A stretch of 64,000 nucleotides of DNA, from contig JADJOG010000012.1 in the NCBI GenBank assembly GCA_016713865.1, forward strand, positions 56,339 through 120,338. Direction: 5' to 3'. This document shows, piece by piece, positions 9,550-18,796 of this stretch. Source of the DNA: Flavobacteriales bacterium. GTDB taxonomy: Bacteria > Bacteroidota > Bacteroidia > Flavobacteriales_F > PHOS-HE28. The notes beneath the pieces are model-generated. The model was not told where the DNA came from. It made no database searches and saw nothing but the letters and a program-made list of their open reading frames with translations. Made by a program: the position numbers and the translations under genes. Numbering within the stretch: position 1 is the first letter of the stretch; every line of letters begins with the position of its first letter.

Positions 9550-9741
9550 GGTAAGAGGGCGTTTGCGGGTTGAAGACGCGCCTCGTAAATGCGGGGTTGC
9601 CGCAGTGCGAGGCCATTAACAGAAGTTCGCGGTTACCGGTTTATCCTGCACAGGCAATGGAAAAGCCATGGTGCCACTGGCAGGGTGCGAACAAAGTGGA
9701 GCTCCAATTCCGGTTGGCCTGCACCTTGCCATTGGGCGCCC

Positions 9742-9749
9742 TATTTTCG
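9742..9749 (+). promoter_or_regulatory. Candidate -7 box TATTTTCG
   Basis: It fits TAnnTTyG and ends 8 nt before the ATG at 9758. Transcription would start at or within a few bases of the start codon, which also supports that ATG over longer upstream readings. Confidence 0.5.
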
Positions 9750-9757
9750 CCCGACCC

Positions 9758-11920
9758 ATGCCCACCCTCTCCCGCATCGGCACATTGCTGGTGCCACTTC
9801 TCTTAGGCGCGACATGTGCAGCCCAATCCGGCAAAGCCTTCCTGAAGGAGGGCGATAAGCTGCTGGCGCAGCAGCAATTCGAGCAGGCCGTCGAGAAATA
9901 CGGCTTCGCCATACGCACCGATCCCAAGCTCATCAAGGCCTATCAAGGCCGCGCGGAGGCCTATGCTGCCATGGGCCGCATGGCCGAAAGGGCCAATGAC
10001 CTCGGGCAGGTAGCCGACCTGAACCCGGCTGAGCCTCTGGAGGCTGTTGCGGCTTCCGTTGCCTTCCTCGACCTCGACAGCCTCAGGACCGCCCGCCGAT
10101 ACGCCGAGCAGGCCGTGCGCGTAGCGCCGAAAGGCCAAGCCGGACACATGGCCTTAGCGCGCGCTTGCCTCCGTTCGGGCGACCTCGATTGCGCCGTGCA
10201 AGCCGCAGACCGCGCGTTGGCGATCAAGGCCACTACCGACAGCTACTTCCTGCATGGTGTGGTGCGTTTCGCCACCAAGGACCTGAAGACCGCTGAGTTC
10301 GACCTGGAGAAGGTGATTGAATGGAATCACCTCTATGAGCCGGCCTACGTGGCGTTGAGCGAAGTGCAGCTCGCGCTCTACGAGGTGTACACCGGCCCCA
10401 CCATGAAGGCGCGCACAACGGAGAAGGCCATCGAGAAATGCACGCGCGCTTTGGAACTGAATCCGCAGAGCACCGACGCGCTCTTCACACGGAGCAAGGC
10501 TTTCGCCAACCAGATGGAGTTCTCGAAAGCGATCGACGATGTGAGCCGCTGCATCGCGCTGGGCCGCACCGACCGCGCCGTTTATGTGCAGCGCGCGCTC
10601 TACTACAAGGGCTTCGGCCAGCATCAGAATGCCGTGAACGACCTCAACCGCGTGATCCTCGCTGATGCGAAGGATGTGCAAGCGCTGCAATTGCGTGCCA
10701 CCTGCCGCGAGGCCAACATGGACCTCGATGGCGCGCTGAAGGACCTGGATGCCGCGCAGAAGGTGCTGGAGGGCGATGGCAAGCTCAGCAGCGATCAACG
10801 CACTGAATTCGAGGCAGGCCGTACACGCATCGCCGGGCTCATCTTCGAGCAGAACCGCGAGTCCGACCCGCCGTCAATCACCGTGGTGCGGCCCTATCGC
10901 CAAGGCGAAGTGGCCAAGGTGTCCAGTTCCGAAGCCGTGGTGGAGGTGAGCGGCTACGTGCGCGATAAGAGCCTGCTGAAGTCCGTGACGGTGAACGGCA
11001 AGCCCGCCGATTTCAGCAAGGACGAGAAGGACCCCATGTTCGTGACCACCATCGCGCTCGGAACCGATGAGAAGGAGATCGTGGTGCAGGCCACCGACAC
11101 CTATGGCAACTTCACCAGCGAGGTGCTCACCGTTGAGCGCAGCGAGGGCGTAGCGCCGGTGATCGCGCTCACTTCACCCAAGCAATCGGCCAATCGCGAG
11201 ATCACTTTGGTTGCAGGGAAGAACGATGTCTTCATCGAAGGCACCGTGAGCGATGCCAGCCTGATCCGCTCCATCACCGTGAATGGCGAAGGCGCCAGCT
11301 ACGCGCCCGACCGCGTGAATCCCGATTTCTCCATCAAGGTTGTGCTTGAAGGCCTTGATCGTTTCGTGGTGCGTGCCGAGGACCAGTTCGGCAATACCAG
11401 CGAGCAGCAATGGAGCGTGAAGCGCCAAGCTGAACCGGTGGCGGTGGTCACGCCCAAGCCGGTGCCAACGGAGAGCGCGCCCAACGCCACACCTGCGACC
11501 AAGGGCGGCACCTGGCTGGTGCAGATCGAGAACACCGCGTACCGCAACTTCCCCGCGATGCAGGCCGCCGATGCCGCCAAATTGCAGAAGGCCTTCGCGA
11601 GCTACCAGATCCAGCGCACCATCAACAAGAAGAACCTCACCAAGGAGCAGCTCGAGCGCTTCTTCAATGTGGAACTGCGCGATATGGTGCGCACCGGCAA
11701 GGTGAGCACGATCCTGGTGTGGTACAGCGGTCACGGCCGCACCGCAGGTGGCAAGGCGTACTGGATCCCCATCGATGGGAAGAAGGACGATATCTACAGC
11801 TTCTACAACTACGGCGCGCTGAAGGCCCAGATGCAGAACTACAGTGAGAGCGTTTCCAACACGGTGGTGGTCTCCGATGCTGCCAGCGGCGATGCTTCCT
11901 TCTTCGACCTGACCCGCTGA
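9758..11920 (+). CDS. TPR / Ig-like / caspase-fold secreted protein lacking the catalytic cysteine
   Basis: 720 residues from the ATG at 9758, chosen because MPTLSRIGTLLVPLLLGATCAAQ is a clean signal peptide; upstream codons in frame are not. Residues 25-340 are tetratricopeptide repeats. Residues 370-580 hold two similar Ig-like units (SVTVNGKPA and SITVNGEGA). Residues 590-720 resemble a caspase/peptidase C14 p20 domain: GTWLVQIENTAYRNFP, then the histidine motif WYSGHGR. At the cysteine position the sequence is VVVSDAASGD, so Ala stands where DAC is expected. The protein stops about 12 residues later, without a p10-like part. It is followed after 10 nt by the cyclase gene, so the two are probably co-transcribed. 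Confidence 0.8.
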   Translation: MPTLSRIGTLLVPLLLGATCAAQSGKAFLKEGDKLLAQQQFEQAVEKYGFAIRTDPKLIKAYQGRAEAYAAMGRMAERANDLGQVADLNPAEPLEAVAASVAFLDLDSLRTARRYAEQAVRVAPKGQAGHMALARACLRSGDLDCAVQAADRALAIKATTDSYFLHGVVRFATKDLKTAEFDLEKVIEWNHLYEPAYVALSEVQLALYEVYTGPTMKARTTEKAIEKCTRALELNPQSTDALFTRSKAFANQMEFSKAIDDVSRCIALGRTDRAVYVQRALYYKGFGQHQNAVNDLNRVILADAKDVQALQLRATCREANMDLDGALKDLDAAQKVLEGDGKLSSDQRTEFEAGRTRIAGLIFEQNRESDPPSITVVRPYRQGEVAKVSSSEAVVEVSGYVRDKSLLKSVTVNGKPADFSKDEKDPMFVTTIALGTDEKEIVVQATDTYGNFTSEVLTVERSEGVAPVIALTSPKQSANREITLVAGKNDVFIEGTVSDASLIRSITVNGEGASYAPDRVNPDFSIKVVLEGLDRFVVRAEDQFGNTSEQQWSVKRQAEPVAVVTPKPVPTESAPNATPATKGGTWLVQIENTAYRNFPAMQAADAAKLQKAFASYQIQRTINKKNLTKEQLERFFNVELRDMVRTGKVSTILVWYSGHGRTAGGKAYWIPIDGKKDDIYSFYNYGALKAQMQNYSESVSNTVVVSDAASGDASFFDLTR

Positions 11921-11930
11921 GATCAGACGC

Positions 11931-14900
11931 ATGCGAGCCATACTCCTTTCGTTGCTGGCGCTCGTCTCACTCACGGCACAAGCGCAGCGCTACTTCTTCG
12001 AGAACATCAGCAACCAGCAGGGCCTGCCTGCGGTGAAGGTGTATTGCGCCGCGCAGAGCCCCGATGGCATCATCTGGGTTGGCACCGAATCGGGCCTGGC
12101 CAGCTACGATGGCATCAGCGTAGTGGATCATGGTCCTGCCGATGGTACCGCTGAGGGCGGCGTCTTCTCGTTGCTCGTTGATCGTGGCGGCAGCATCTGG
12201 GCAGGACATCTCGATGGTGGCATCACCTGGAGCAACGGCCGCCTCTTCCGCGCCTGCACGCTTGGCCAAGGAATCAAAAGCCCAATCACGGGTTGGCTGC
12301 AAGAGAAGTCGGGCAGCATCCTGGTTAGCACGATGGGTTCTGGCTTGTGGCGGATCCAAGGTGAGCCGGATCAGAGCGGTGCGTTGAATGCACAGCGTGT
12401 AGGTGCCGACCAAGGCTTACAGGAGCACATCTGGACGATTGTTGAATTGCCCGACAGCCGCATCGCGCTGGTCACCGGAAGCGGTGATATGCAAGTGATC
12501 GATGGGGGAACCGTTTCGGAGTTCTTCATGACCGGTGTGCCCGACAGCTTCAAGCGAACCGCGCTTTATGTCGATTCTCAGCGACGTATCTGGGTGGGCA
12601 CGCAAGGCGGTGGCGCTTTCCGTTGCAATACCGATGGCCGCTGCGACCGCTTCGATATCATGAACGGATTGGGCAGCAACACCATCTATTGCTTCGGTGA
12701 GGATGGCGATGGCCACGTGTGGGTCGGCACCACCGATGGAGGCGCGAGCTGTGTGACCAACGAGGGCGTTCGCACCTACGGCCCGGACAATGGCTTGCAT
12801 GGCCGTGCTATCCGCTGCTTGGTGCGCGACCGCGAGGGCAACATGCTCATCGGTATGTACGAGAGCGGCCTCGACATCTTCAAAGGAGATCGCTTCATCT
12901 CTTACGGTGAAGCAGAGGGCCTCAACGATCCCAAAGTCTTCGCCGTGATGGAGGATCGCTTGCAGCGCACGTGGTTCGGCACCAATGCGGGCATCGTGGT
13001 GCTCGACAAGAACGGGAAGCTCTCGGAGCAGATCACTGCGCAGAAGGGACAGCTCACGAGCAACTTCATCCGCTGCCTCAAAGAGGACGACAAGGGTTAT
13101 GTGTGGGTGGGAACCGAAGGCGGTGGCCTGTTGCGCTTCGATCCGCGATCAGGCCGATCGCAAGAAGCCATTGAAGTATCGGGCGGCTTGGCCGATTTGC
13201 GCGTGACAGCCTTGGAGATCGGTCAGCCCGGCGAACTCTGGGTGGGCAGTGTGAACGGCCTTTGGCGCTATCTGCCCGGCAGCGGCACCGTGCCCACGCC
13301 GTATGGTGAGGCGGATGGCCTCGCGGGCAAGCATGTGATCGCGCTCTTCCGCGAACGCAACGGTGCCATCTGGGTCGGAAGCAAGAGCAACGGCATCACC
13401 CGCATCGACAATGGCAAGGCGCATCGCATCGATGTGGGCCGCGCGTTCTCCGCATCATGCTTCACGCAGGATGGCGAAGGCCGCATCTGGGTGGGCACCG
13501 AAGGGCAAGGCATCGTGGTGCTGGCCGGTGGCAAAGAGGTGCAGCGCTTCACCACGGAGCAGGGCCTGCTCAGCAATGTGATCAAGGCGCTGGCGGTCGA
13601 TGAGAACGGCCATGTGTGGATCGGCACCACCAAGGGCCTGAACAAATGGCGGCACAAGCAAGAGGGCTTCATCGCCTTCACCGAGCGCGCGGGCTTCACG
13701 GGCATCGAAGTGAAGCCCAATGCCGTGTGCGCGCTGCGCGATGGCGGCCTGCTCTTCGGCACGGTGAACGGCGCAACGCGCGTGGGCAATAAGCGTGAAG
13801 TGGAGCGGAACGTGGCGCCCTTGGTCACCATCCGCGGCTGGGCCGTGAACCTGGAGGAACGTGCGATCACGAATGACGCCAGCCTCAGTCACGACGAACG
13901 CAGCATCCGCATACGCTACGGCTGCGTGGCGCTGAGCGATCCCAACGCCGTGCGCTACATGTACATGCTCGACGGCCTTGAAGACGAATGGCAGCCCATG
14001 ACATCGAGCACCGTGGCCGCTTATCCCGCGCTTCCGCCCGGCACTTACACCTTCAAGGTGAAGGCCATGGACCGCAGCGGCCTCTGGAGCGAACCCGCTG
14101 AAGTGGGCTTCACCATTCATCCGCCATGGTACCGCAGCTGGTGGTTCTACACCGTGCTGGCCGTGGTCATCGGCATGAGCCTCTTCAGCTACATCAAGGT
14201 GCGCGAGCGTCAGCTGCGATTGCGCAACATCGTGCTGGAGCAGAAAGTGGAGCAGCGCACTGCCGAAGTGGTGGCGCAGAGCAAGGAGATCGAAGGGCAG
14301 AAGGAGCGCATCGAGGACCTGCTGCTCAACATCCTTCCGAAGGAGATCAGCGACGAGTTGAAGGAGAAGGGCAAGGCCACCGCGCGACGGCACGAAGAGG
14401 TCACCGTGCTCTTCACCGATATGAAGGGCTTCACGCGCGCGGCCGAGAAGATGACGCCCGAGGAACTCGTGAGCGAACTGGACGATTGTTTCGTGCAGTT
14501 CGATGAGATCGTGGGGCGTTATGGCATCGAGAAGATCAAGACCATCGGCGATAGCTACATGTGCGCGGCCGGTGTTCCCACCAAGGATGCCATGCACGCG
14601 CACAAATGCATCCTGGCCGCATTGGAGGTGCGTGAGCTGATGACGCGCTGGCAGAAGGCCATCCTCGCCGTGGGCAAGGAGCCATGGGCACTGCGCATCG
14701 GCGTGAATACCGGTCCGGTTGTGGCCGGCGTGGTGGGCAAGCGCAAATTCGCTTACGACATCTGGGGCGATACCGTGAACACCGCCAGCCGCATGGAGAG
14801 CAGCGGCGAGGTAGGGGAGGTGAACATCAGCGGCGCAACGTACCGGATCGTGAAGGATCACTTCGAGTGCGTGCACCGTGGGCAGGTGGAGGCCAACAAC

Positions 14901-15029
14901 AAGGGCGCCATCGACATGTATTTCGTCAAGCGCATCAAGCCCGAGTTCAGCGCGAACGCAGAAGGCACAAGGCCCAACCAGCGCATGCTCAGCCTGTGCA
15001 AGGTGTCACTGACGCAAGAGCTCGCGTAG
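11931..15029 (+). CDS. Propeller-sensor class III adenylate cyclase
   Basis: 1032 residues. A signal peptide (1-19) is followed by about twelve two-component-regulator-propeller repeats of IWVGT type (residues 35-620). A Y_Y_Y domain (645-730, YMYMLDGLEDEW) and one membrane helix (about 735-755) come next. A coiled coil (760-815) leads to a class III cyclase domain (820-1000). FTDMKGFT gives the metal aspartate. KTIGDSYM and YDIWGDTVN carry the Lys and Asp that select ATP over GTP, and NTASRME carries the transition-state Asn and Arg. The product is therefore predicted to be cAMP. The sensor layout is that of hybrid histidine kinases with the kinase replaced by a cyclase. The 3' end overlaps the NUDIX gene by 24 nt. 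Confidence 0.9.
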   Translation: MRAILLSLLALVSLTAQAQRYFFENISNQQGLPAVKVYCAAQSPDGIIWVGTESGLASYDGISVVDHGPADGTAEGGVFSLLVDRGGSIWAGHLDGGITWSNGRLFRACTLGQGIKSPITGWLQEKSGSILVSTMGSGLWRIQGEPDQSGALNAQRVGADQGLQEHIWTIVELPDSRIALVTGSGDMQVIDGGTVSEFFMTGVPDSFKRTALYVDSQRRIWVGTQGGGAFRCNTDGRCDRFDIMNGLGSNTIYCFGEDGDGHVWVGTTDGGASCVTNEGVRTYGPDNGLHGRAIRCLVRDREGNMLIGMYESGLDIFKGDRFISYGEAEGLNDPKVFAVMEDRLQRTWFGTNAGIVVLDKNGKLSEQITAQKGQLTSNFIRCLKEDDKGYVWVGTEGGGLLRFDPRSGRSQEAIEVSGGLADLRVTALEIGQPGELWVGSVNGLWRYLPGSGTVPTPYGEADGLAGKHVIALFRERNGAIWVGSKSNGITRIDNGKAHRIDVGRAFSASCFTQDGEGRIWVGTEGQGIVVLAGGKEVQRFTTEQGLLSNVIKALAVDENGHVWIGTTKGLNKWRHKQEGFIAFTERAGFTGIEVKPNAVCALRDGGLLFGTVNGATRVGNKREVERNVAPLVTIRGWAVNLEERAITNDASLSHDERSIRIRYGCVALSDPNAVRYMYMLDGLEDEWQPMTSSTVAAYPALPPGTYTFKVKAMDRSGLWSEPAEVGFTIHPPWYRSWWFYTVLAVVIGMSLFSYIKVRERQLRLRNIVLEQKVEQRTAEVVAQSKEIEGQKERIEDLLLNILPKEISDELKEKGKATARRHEEVTVLFTDMKGFTRAAEKMTPEELVSELDDCFVQFDEIVGRYGIEKIKTIGDSYMCAAGVPTKDAMHAHKCILAALEVRELMTRWQKAILAVGKEPWALRIGVNTGPVVAGVVGKRKFAYDIWGDTVNTASRMESSGEVGEVNISGATYRIVKDHFECVHRGQVEANNKGAIDMYFVKRIKPEFSANAEGTRPNQRMLSLCKVSLTQELA

Positions 15030-15637
15030 CTCGGCCAGCATCATCGCCGTGGCGCCCCAGACCACGCGGCCCATAACGTCGAAGTAGGGATCTCGACGCT
15101 GCGTCCCATGATCGCGATGTGCTGCTCACGCCGCTTGAGGATGTCTTCACGCAAGAGCAGCGATAACGGCGCTTCGATCAGCTCGGCCACTTCGCGCGCA
15201 TCCGGCGCGAACGGACCAGCCTGCTCAGTGATCCCGATGTAAGGCGTTACCAGCGAGCGGCTTGGCGGGATATAAACCGGCGTTAGCGCGCCAAGCAGAT
15301 CAATACCATCCGTGGCGGCTCCGGTCTCTTCGGTGAACTCGCGCAAAGCCGTTTCGCGCAGGTCGGCATCCTGTGGCTCGCGGCGGCCGCCGGGGAAGGA
15401 GACCTGTCCGCTATGCACGCCAGCGTAAGTAGGGCGAAGCATCAAGAGGGCGTGCGCCTCTTCGGCTTTCTCGTAGATCAGTGCGAGCACGGCGCTCTCG
15501 CGTGGCGGTGGATCGCTGCGCAACGCGGCTTCCAGATCGGCGCGCTTGTAGCCGCCGAGTTCAAGGAAGCCATCCTGGCCGGGCAACGGCCCCGCGAGAG
15601 ACCGCTTCAAGCGATAGCATGCCTCATCGTACCTCAT
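15006..15637 (-). CDS. NUDIX hydrolase, CoA-pyrophosphatase type (one frameshift as read)
   Basis: About 210 residues. The Nudix box GGRREPQDADLRETALREF...EETG is complete at residues 80-105, and the preceding VSFPGG matches the CoA/NADH pyrophosphatase (YeaB/NudL) group. In the first frame the protein ends abnormally after VEIPTSTLW. A single missing base near 15087 restores the family ending YFDVMGRVVWGATA...ELRELLRQ with a TGA at 15006-15008. The start ATG overlaps the stop of the upstream lipoprotein gene by 4 nt (ATGA), so it is the last gene of the parA operon. Confidence 0.85.
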
Positions 15638-16140
15638 TCAGCACTGATCCGCTCCAAGCGCTGCGCGAGTTTCGCCGCCTGCTTCTTGTATGCGTGCCTC
15701 GGGGATGCCGCAATGGCCTGAGCGCCTTCCAGCGCCCGCGCCCATTGCTCACTGCAAACCCAGCAAAGCACCGTGTACCATTCGCATTGATCCGCGAAAC
15801 CCTTCACGCTGCTATGCTCCAGCTTGTCGATCGCGAGTTCCGCATCGTAAGGCTTGCCATTCGCCAATTGGCTCACGGCCAGATAGAGGTATGCGCTCTT
15901 GTGGAAGTCGCGGCGGCTCGCGATGTAATCGGCAAGGCCCTGCTCAGCTTCCTTGTATCGGCTATTGCTGTAGTGGTCCATCGCTGCTACGAAGCCACTG
16001 CTGCGCGAATCGCTCATCTGATTGCTCACCAGATCCGCGTAAGGCTCGAAGTACTCCACGCAGAGCCGGGCCTTATCAGCCCCGTTGTTACAGGAAAGCA
16101 GCACGAGGGCGAGCGCAAGGGAGCTTAAACAGGTCTTCAT
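15634..16140 (-). CDS. Small TPR-like lipoprotein
   Basis: 168 residues from the ATG at 16140. MKTCLSSLALALVLLSCNNG is a lipoprotein signal with Cys at position 17. The rest is helical and TPR-like (YKEAEQGLADYIASR, AYLYLAVSQLANG), ending KLAQRLERISAE. No named family is recognised. It sits between signal peptidase and NUDIX genes, overlapping the latter by 4 nt. A perfect -7 box TAAGTTTG lies just 6 nt before its ATG, overlapping the stop codon of lepB, so it probably also has its own promoter. Confidence 0.75.
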   Translation of the reverse strand: MKTCLSSLALALVLLSCNNGADKARLCVEYFEPYADLVSNQMSDSRSSGFVAAMDHYSNSRYKEAEQGLADYIASRRDFHKSAYLYLAVSQLANGKPYDAELAIDKLEHSSVKGFADQCEWYTVLCWVCSEQWARALEGAQAIAASPRHAYKKQAAKLAQRLERISAE

Positions 16141-16146
16141 GGTCGG

Positions 16147-16154
16147 CAAACTTA
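16147..16154 (-). promoter_or_regulatory. -7 box TAAGTTTG, internal promoter
   Basis: An exact match to TAnnTTTG on the minus strand, 6 nt before the lipoprotein ATG (16140). Its TAA is also the stop codon of the upstream signal peptidase gene. A transcript from here would be nearly leaderless. Confidence 0.5.
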
Positions 16155-17087
16155 CCGGCGGGCCTCTTCTCTTGCTTTCCGCTCGGCGGCAGCGGTGCTC
16201 CGTTTCCTGAACAGAGGCCCGGTCGCGCTGCCCACGATGTGATCCATGGGCACGAAGCCCCAATAGCGCGAATCGGAGCTGAAGTGGCGGCTATCGCCCA
16301 GCACGAAGCCGTAATCCTGTTCAACATCGTACTGCGTCAGGGGCAGTCCGTCGATCAGCAGTTGATCGCCGCTATTGCTCAAGCGATGTCCTTCGTAGGT
16401 GCTCATCAAGCGGTCGTAGAGCGGCAGATTGTCCACGTTGATGCGCAGCATCTCGCCCTTCTTCGGAATCACGACAGGTCCGAAATCATCGCCGTTCCAT
16501 GCATAGCGCGGGCTGAAAGGGAACACATTCAGTCGCTGCCCGGTAGCCAGGCGCATAGGCACAACGCCGACCACGTCCTCATCCTGCTGCAGCATGGCGA
16601 CGAGTTCTTCATTCAATGCGGTCTCCATGTTGCTCCGGCCGGGAATGACCAACCCGTCAGGCAAACCATATCGCTCAGCAAAGGCGCGCGGATCGCTTGC
16701 CTCGCGAAGGCGAACCAGGTGGCTCATGGTCACGCCCTGTGCCTCGTTGAACGGGGAGCCATTCACCATCAAGCGGCCTTCGCGTATCTCCAGCGTATCG
16801 CCGGGCAGCGCCACCAACCGCTTCACGAGCAAGGGTCGCAGCCACATCGGATCCCTATCCTTAAGCGGATCGCGGAAAACGATGATGTCTCCGCGTTCAT
16901 GACCGGTCCAAGTGGTCCAGCGCTGCACCAAGAGCAGGTCGCCCGGCATGAGCGTGGCGAACATGCTGGTGCTGCGCACCGTGACGAAGCGGAGGATGAA
17001 GACATGGAGCAGTATCAGCAGCGTCAGCGCCAGCAGGAAGGCCCGGAACCATTCGTTGCGGAGGAAGCGTTTTGCGAAACTGGCCAT
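16152..17087 (-). CDS. lepB: Signal peptidase I (second copy)
   Basis: 311 residues. One N-terminal membrane helix (residues 14-34) is followed by the catalytic serine in VRSTSMFATLMPGD and the general-base lysine in VKRLVALPGD. The box E-like GDSRHFSSDSRYWGFVP lies near the end. A long insert between lysine and C-terminal box (residues 115-235) is usual in Bacteroidota LepB. It cleaves Sec and Tat signal peptides at the outer face of the inner membrane. It lies 55 nt downstream of another lepB in the same operon; tandem copies are common in this lineage. Confidence 0.9.
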   Translation of the reverse strand: MASFAKRFLRNEWFRAFLLALTLLILLHVFILRFVTVRSTSMFATLMPGDLLLVQRWTTWTGHERGDIIVFRDPLKDRDPMWLRPLLVKRLVALPGDTLEIREGRLMVNGSPFNEAQGVTMSHLVRLREASDPRAFAERYGLPDGLVIPGRSNMETALNEELVAMLQQDEDVVGVVPMRLATGQRLNVFPFSPRYAWNGDDFGPVVIPKKGEMLRINVDNLPLYDRLMSTYEGHRLSNSGDQLLIDGLPLTQYDVEQDYGFVLGDSRHFSSDSRYWGFVPMDHIVGSATGPLFRKRSTAAAERKAREEARR

Positions 17088-17142
17088 TGTCCATCAGTAA
17101 CCTCCAACCCTCAACCAGCGCCAACGACACAACCTCTTCCAA

Positions 17143-18702
17143 CTACTTCACCCCCGAGAACATCCGTTTCCAGCGGATACCCGTTTCCGGATCCTTCGTG
17201 AACCAGACCAGCACGGCCTTGCCAACGATGTGATCGAATGGCACGAAGCCCCAGAAACGCGCATCCTGCGAGCGATGGCGATTGTCGCCCATCAGCCAGT
17301 AGTAATCCTGCGCGAATGTGTAGCTCGTTGCGGGCTGCCCATCGATGATGATCTGCTCGCCGCGCACTTCCAGCTCATGTCCTTCATACAGGTCGATCAC
17401 GCGACGGTAGAGTGGCAGATTCTCCAGGGTGAGCTGAACCGAGGCGCCTTGCTTCGGGATCCACAGCGGGCCGAAGTTGTCCTCGGTCCAATCGTAGCGC
17501 GCGTCGTTCGGGAAGATCGGCTGGTGGTAGCGCGGATCGGAATAGAAACCGCGCTCACGGTCCTGCTTCGTCATGCTCTCCACGGTCTCGAATTTCGCCA
17601 GCTTCTCGGCCACATCGGGCGAGCAAGGAATAATCGCGATGTAGCGGCCATCCTGCAGCTGAGCCTGGTAGATGTCGCTGCTGGAGATGTCGAGCATCTT
17701 CTTGAGGCGTTCCGGATTGAAGGGTTGCTTGAGGATGAACTCATAGCTGTATTGTCCCGTGGAGAGGAGTTGCTGCACTTGGCCATTCACGTAAAGCTGA
17801 CCGTGCTCGATGCGGATGCTATCGCCGGGCAAGGCCACGCAGCGCTTGATGTAGTTCTCGCGCTTGTCAATCGGCCGAACGAGAAGGCCGCCACCGGGCT
17901 TCAATGCATCGCGGCCATCGGGCTGTCGCTCCATGAGCTTATATGCTGGGTTGGCAAGCTTGGTGGACCCATGCTCGCGACGCAGCTGGTAATAGCTCTG
18001 GTTCTGGAAATTGGCCACCACGGTATCGCCCTCAGGGAAGTTGAATACCACAGCATCGCCATGCTGCGGCTTCCCGAACCCCGGCAAACGGCGGTACGGC
18101 TGCTTGAACCACTCCACGAATGAGGGCGTGTTCACCACCGGGATCGTATGGTGCGTGAAGGGGAAGGTGAGCGGGGTCATCGGCAAACGCGGGCCGTAGC
18201 TCAGCTTGCTCACGAAGAGGTAATCGCCCACCAGCAGGCTCTTCTCCATCGATGGTGTTGGGATGGTGAAGGCCTCGAAGGTGTAGGTACGGAACACCGT
18301 TGCCACGATCACCGCGAAGAGGATGGCATCGCCCCATTGGCCGAGCAATCCGCGTTTGCGCTGCGCCACGGGGATAGGGCCCACATACGTATTCTGCGCG
18401 AACACCGTCTCGGGAACCTTCCACCACGGGAGGAATGTCATGATCACATGCTCCTTGAAGTCGCGGCGGCCCAGCACTATGCTGATGTTCACGTTCATGA
18501 TGATGAACATGAGCAGGTTCACGCCCGGCACGATGAAGAGCACGATCCACCACCAAGGCTTGCCGGTGATCTTCAGCCATACGAGGATGTTGTATCCCGG
18601 AACGAGGCCCGCCCATGCGGGCTTGCCCGCCTTCTGGAACAATTTCCACAGGCTGGCCATCAGCACCGCGAAGTAGGCGTAGAGGAAGATGTAGGGAATC
18701 AA
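17143..18702 (-). CDS. lepB: Signal peptidase I with N-terminal membrane domain (DUF5684-like)
   Basis: 519 residues. An N-terminal domain with two to three helices (residues 1-75, KPAWAGLVPGYNI, GKPWWWIVLF) resembles DUF5684. The peptidase part follows with catalytic Ser in IPTPSMEKSLLVGD, Lys in IKRCVALPGDS, and MGDNRHRSQDARFWG near the C-terminus. The first codon in this reading is TTG (18702). The next ATG, 14 codons in, would cut the first helix, so TTG is preferred. The upstream gene is dapB, 94 nt away across a repeat-bearing spacer. Confidence 0.9.
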   Translation of the reverse strand: MIPYIFLYAYFAVLMASLWKLFQKAGKPAWAGLVPGYNILVWLKITGKPWWWIVLFIVPGVNLLMFIIMNVNISIVLGRRDFKEHVIMTFLPWWKVPETVFAQNTYVGPIPVAQRKRGLLGQWGDAILFAVIVATVFRTYTFEAFTIPTPSMEKSLLVGDYLFVSKLSYGPRLPMTPLTFPFTHHTIPVVNTPSFVEWFKQPYRRLPGFGKPQHGDAVVFNFPEGDTVVANFQNQSYYQLRREHGSTKLANPAYKLMERQPDGRDALKPGGGLLVRPIDKRENYIKRCVALPGDSIRIEHGQLYVNGQVQQLLSTGQYSYEFILKQPFNPERLKKMLDISSSDIYQAQLQDGRYIAIIPCSPDVAEKLAKFETVESMTKQDRERGFYSDPRYHQPIFPNDARYDWTEDNFGPLWIPKQGASVQLTLENLPLYRRVIDLYEGHELEVRGEQIIIDGQPATSYTFAQDYYWLMGDNRHRSQDARFWGFVPFDHIVGKAVLVWFTKDPETGIRWKRMFSGVK

Positions 18703-18706
18703 AGTT

Positions 18707-18757
18707 GTGGGTTGAAGGTTGAACCTGTTGCGGGTTGAAAATCGCTGGTTGAAATGC
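18707..18757. repeat. Degenerate GGTTGAA repeats
   Basis: GGTTGAA occurs four times in about 50 bp between dapB and lepB, at irregular spacing (near 18709, 18716, 18733 and 18746). No gene fits. Similar GGTTGAA words occur in the spacer near 9568. Confidence 0.45.
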
Positions 18758-18763
18758 GGCAGC

Positions 18764-18782
18764 GTCGAACCTCCGGTTCGAC
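18764..18782. repeat. Perfect 8-bp hairpin GTCGAACC/GGTTCGAC
   Basis: The stem has a 3-nt loop and lies 15 bp past the dapB stop, inside the leftward operon. It may be an RNA stability or processing element, or a partial terminator (no U-run). Confidence 0.5.
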
Positions 18783-18796
18783 CTGCCTCATTTCCG

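Noticed and set aside
9668..9757. Longer N-terminus for the TPR/caspase-like protein
   Set aside because: It would include the promoter box and hide the signal peptide that starts at the ATG at 9758.
13455..14876. A 473-codon open frame on the minus strand, opposite the cyclase
   Set aside because: Same reason: the plus strand encodes continuous propeller and cyclase motifs; the antisense product is His/Leu-rich without recognisable domains.
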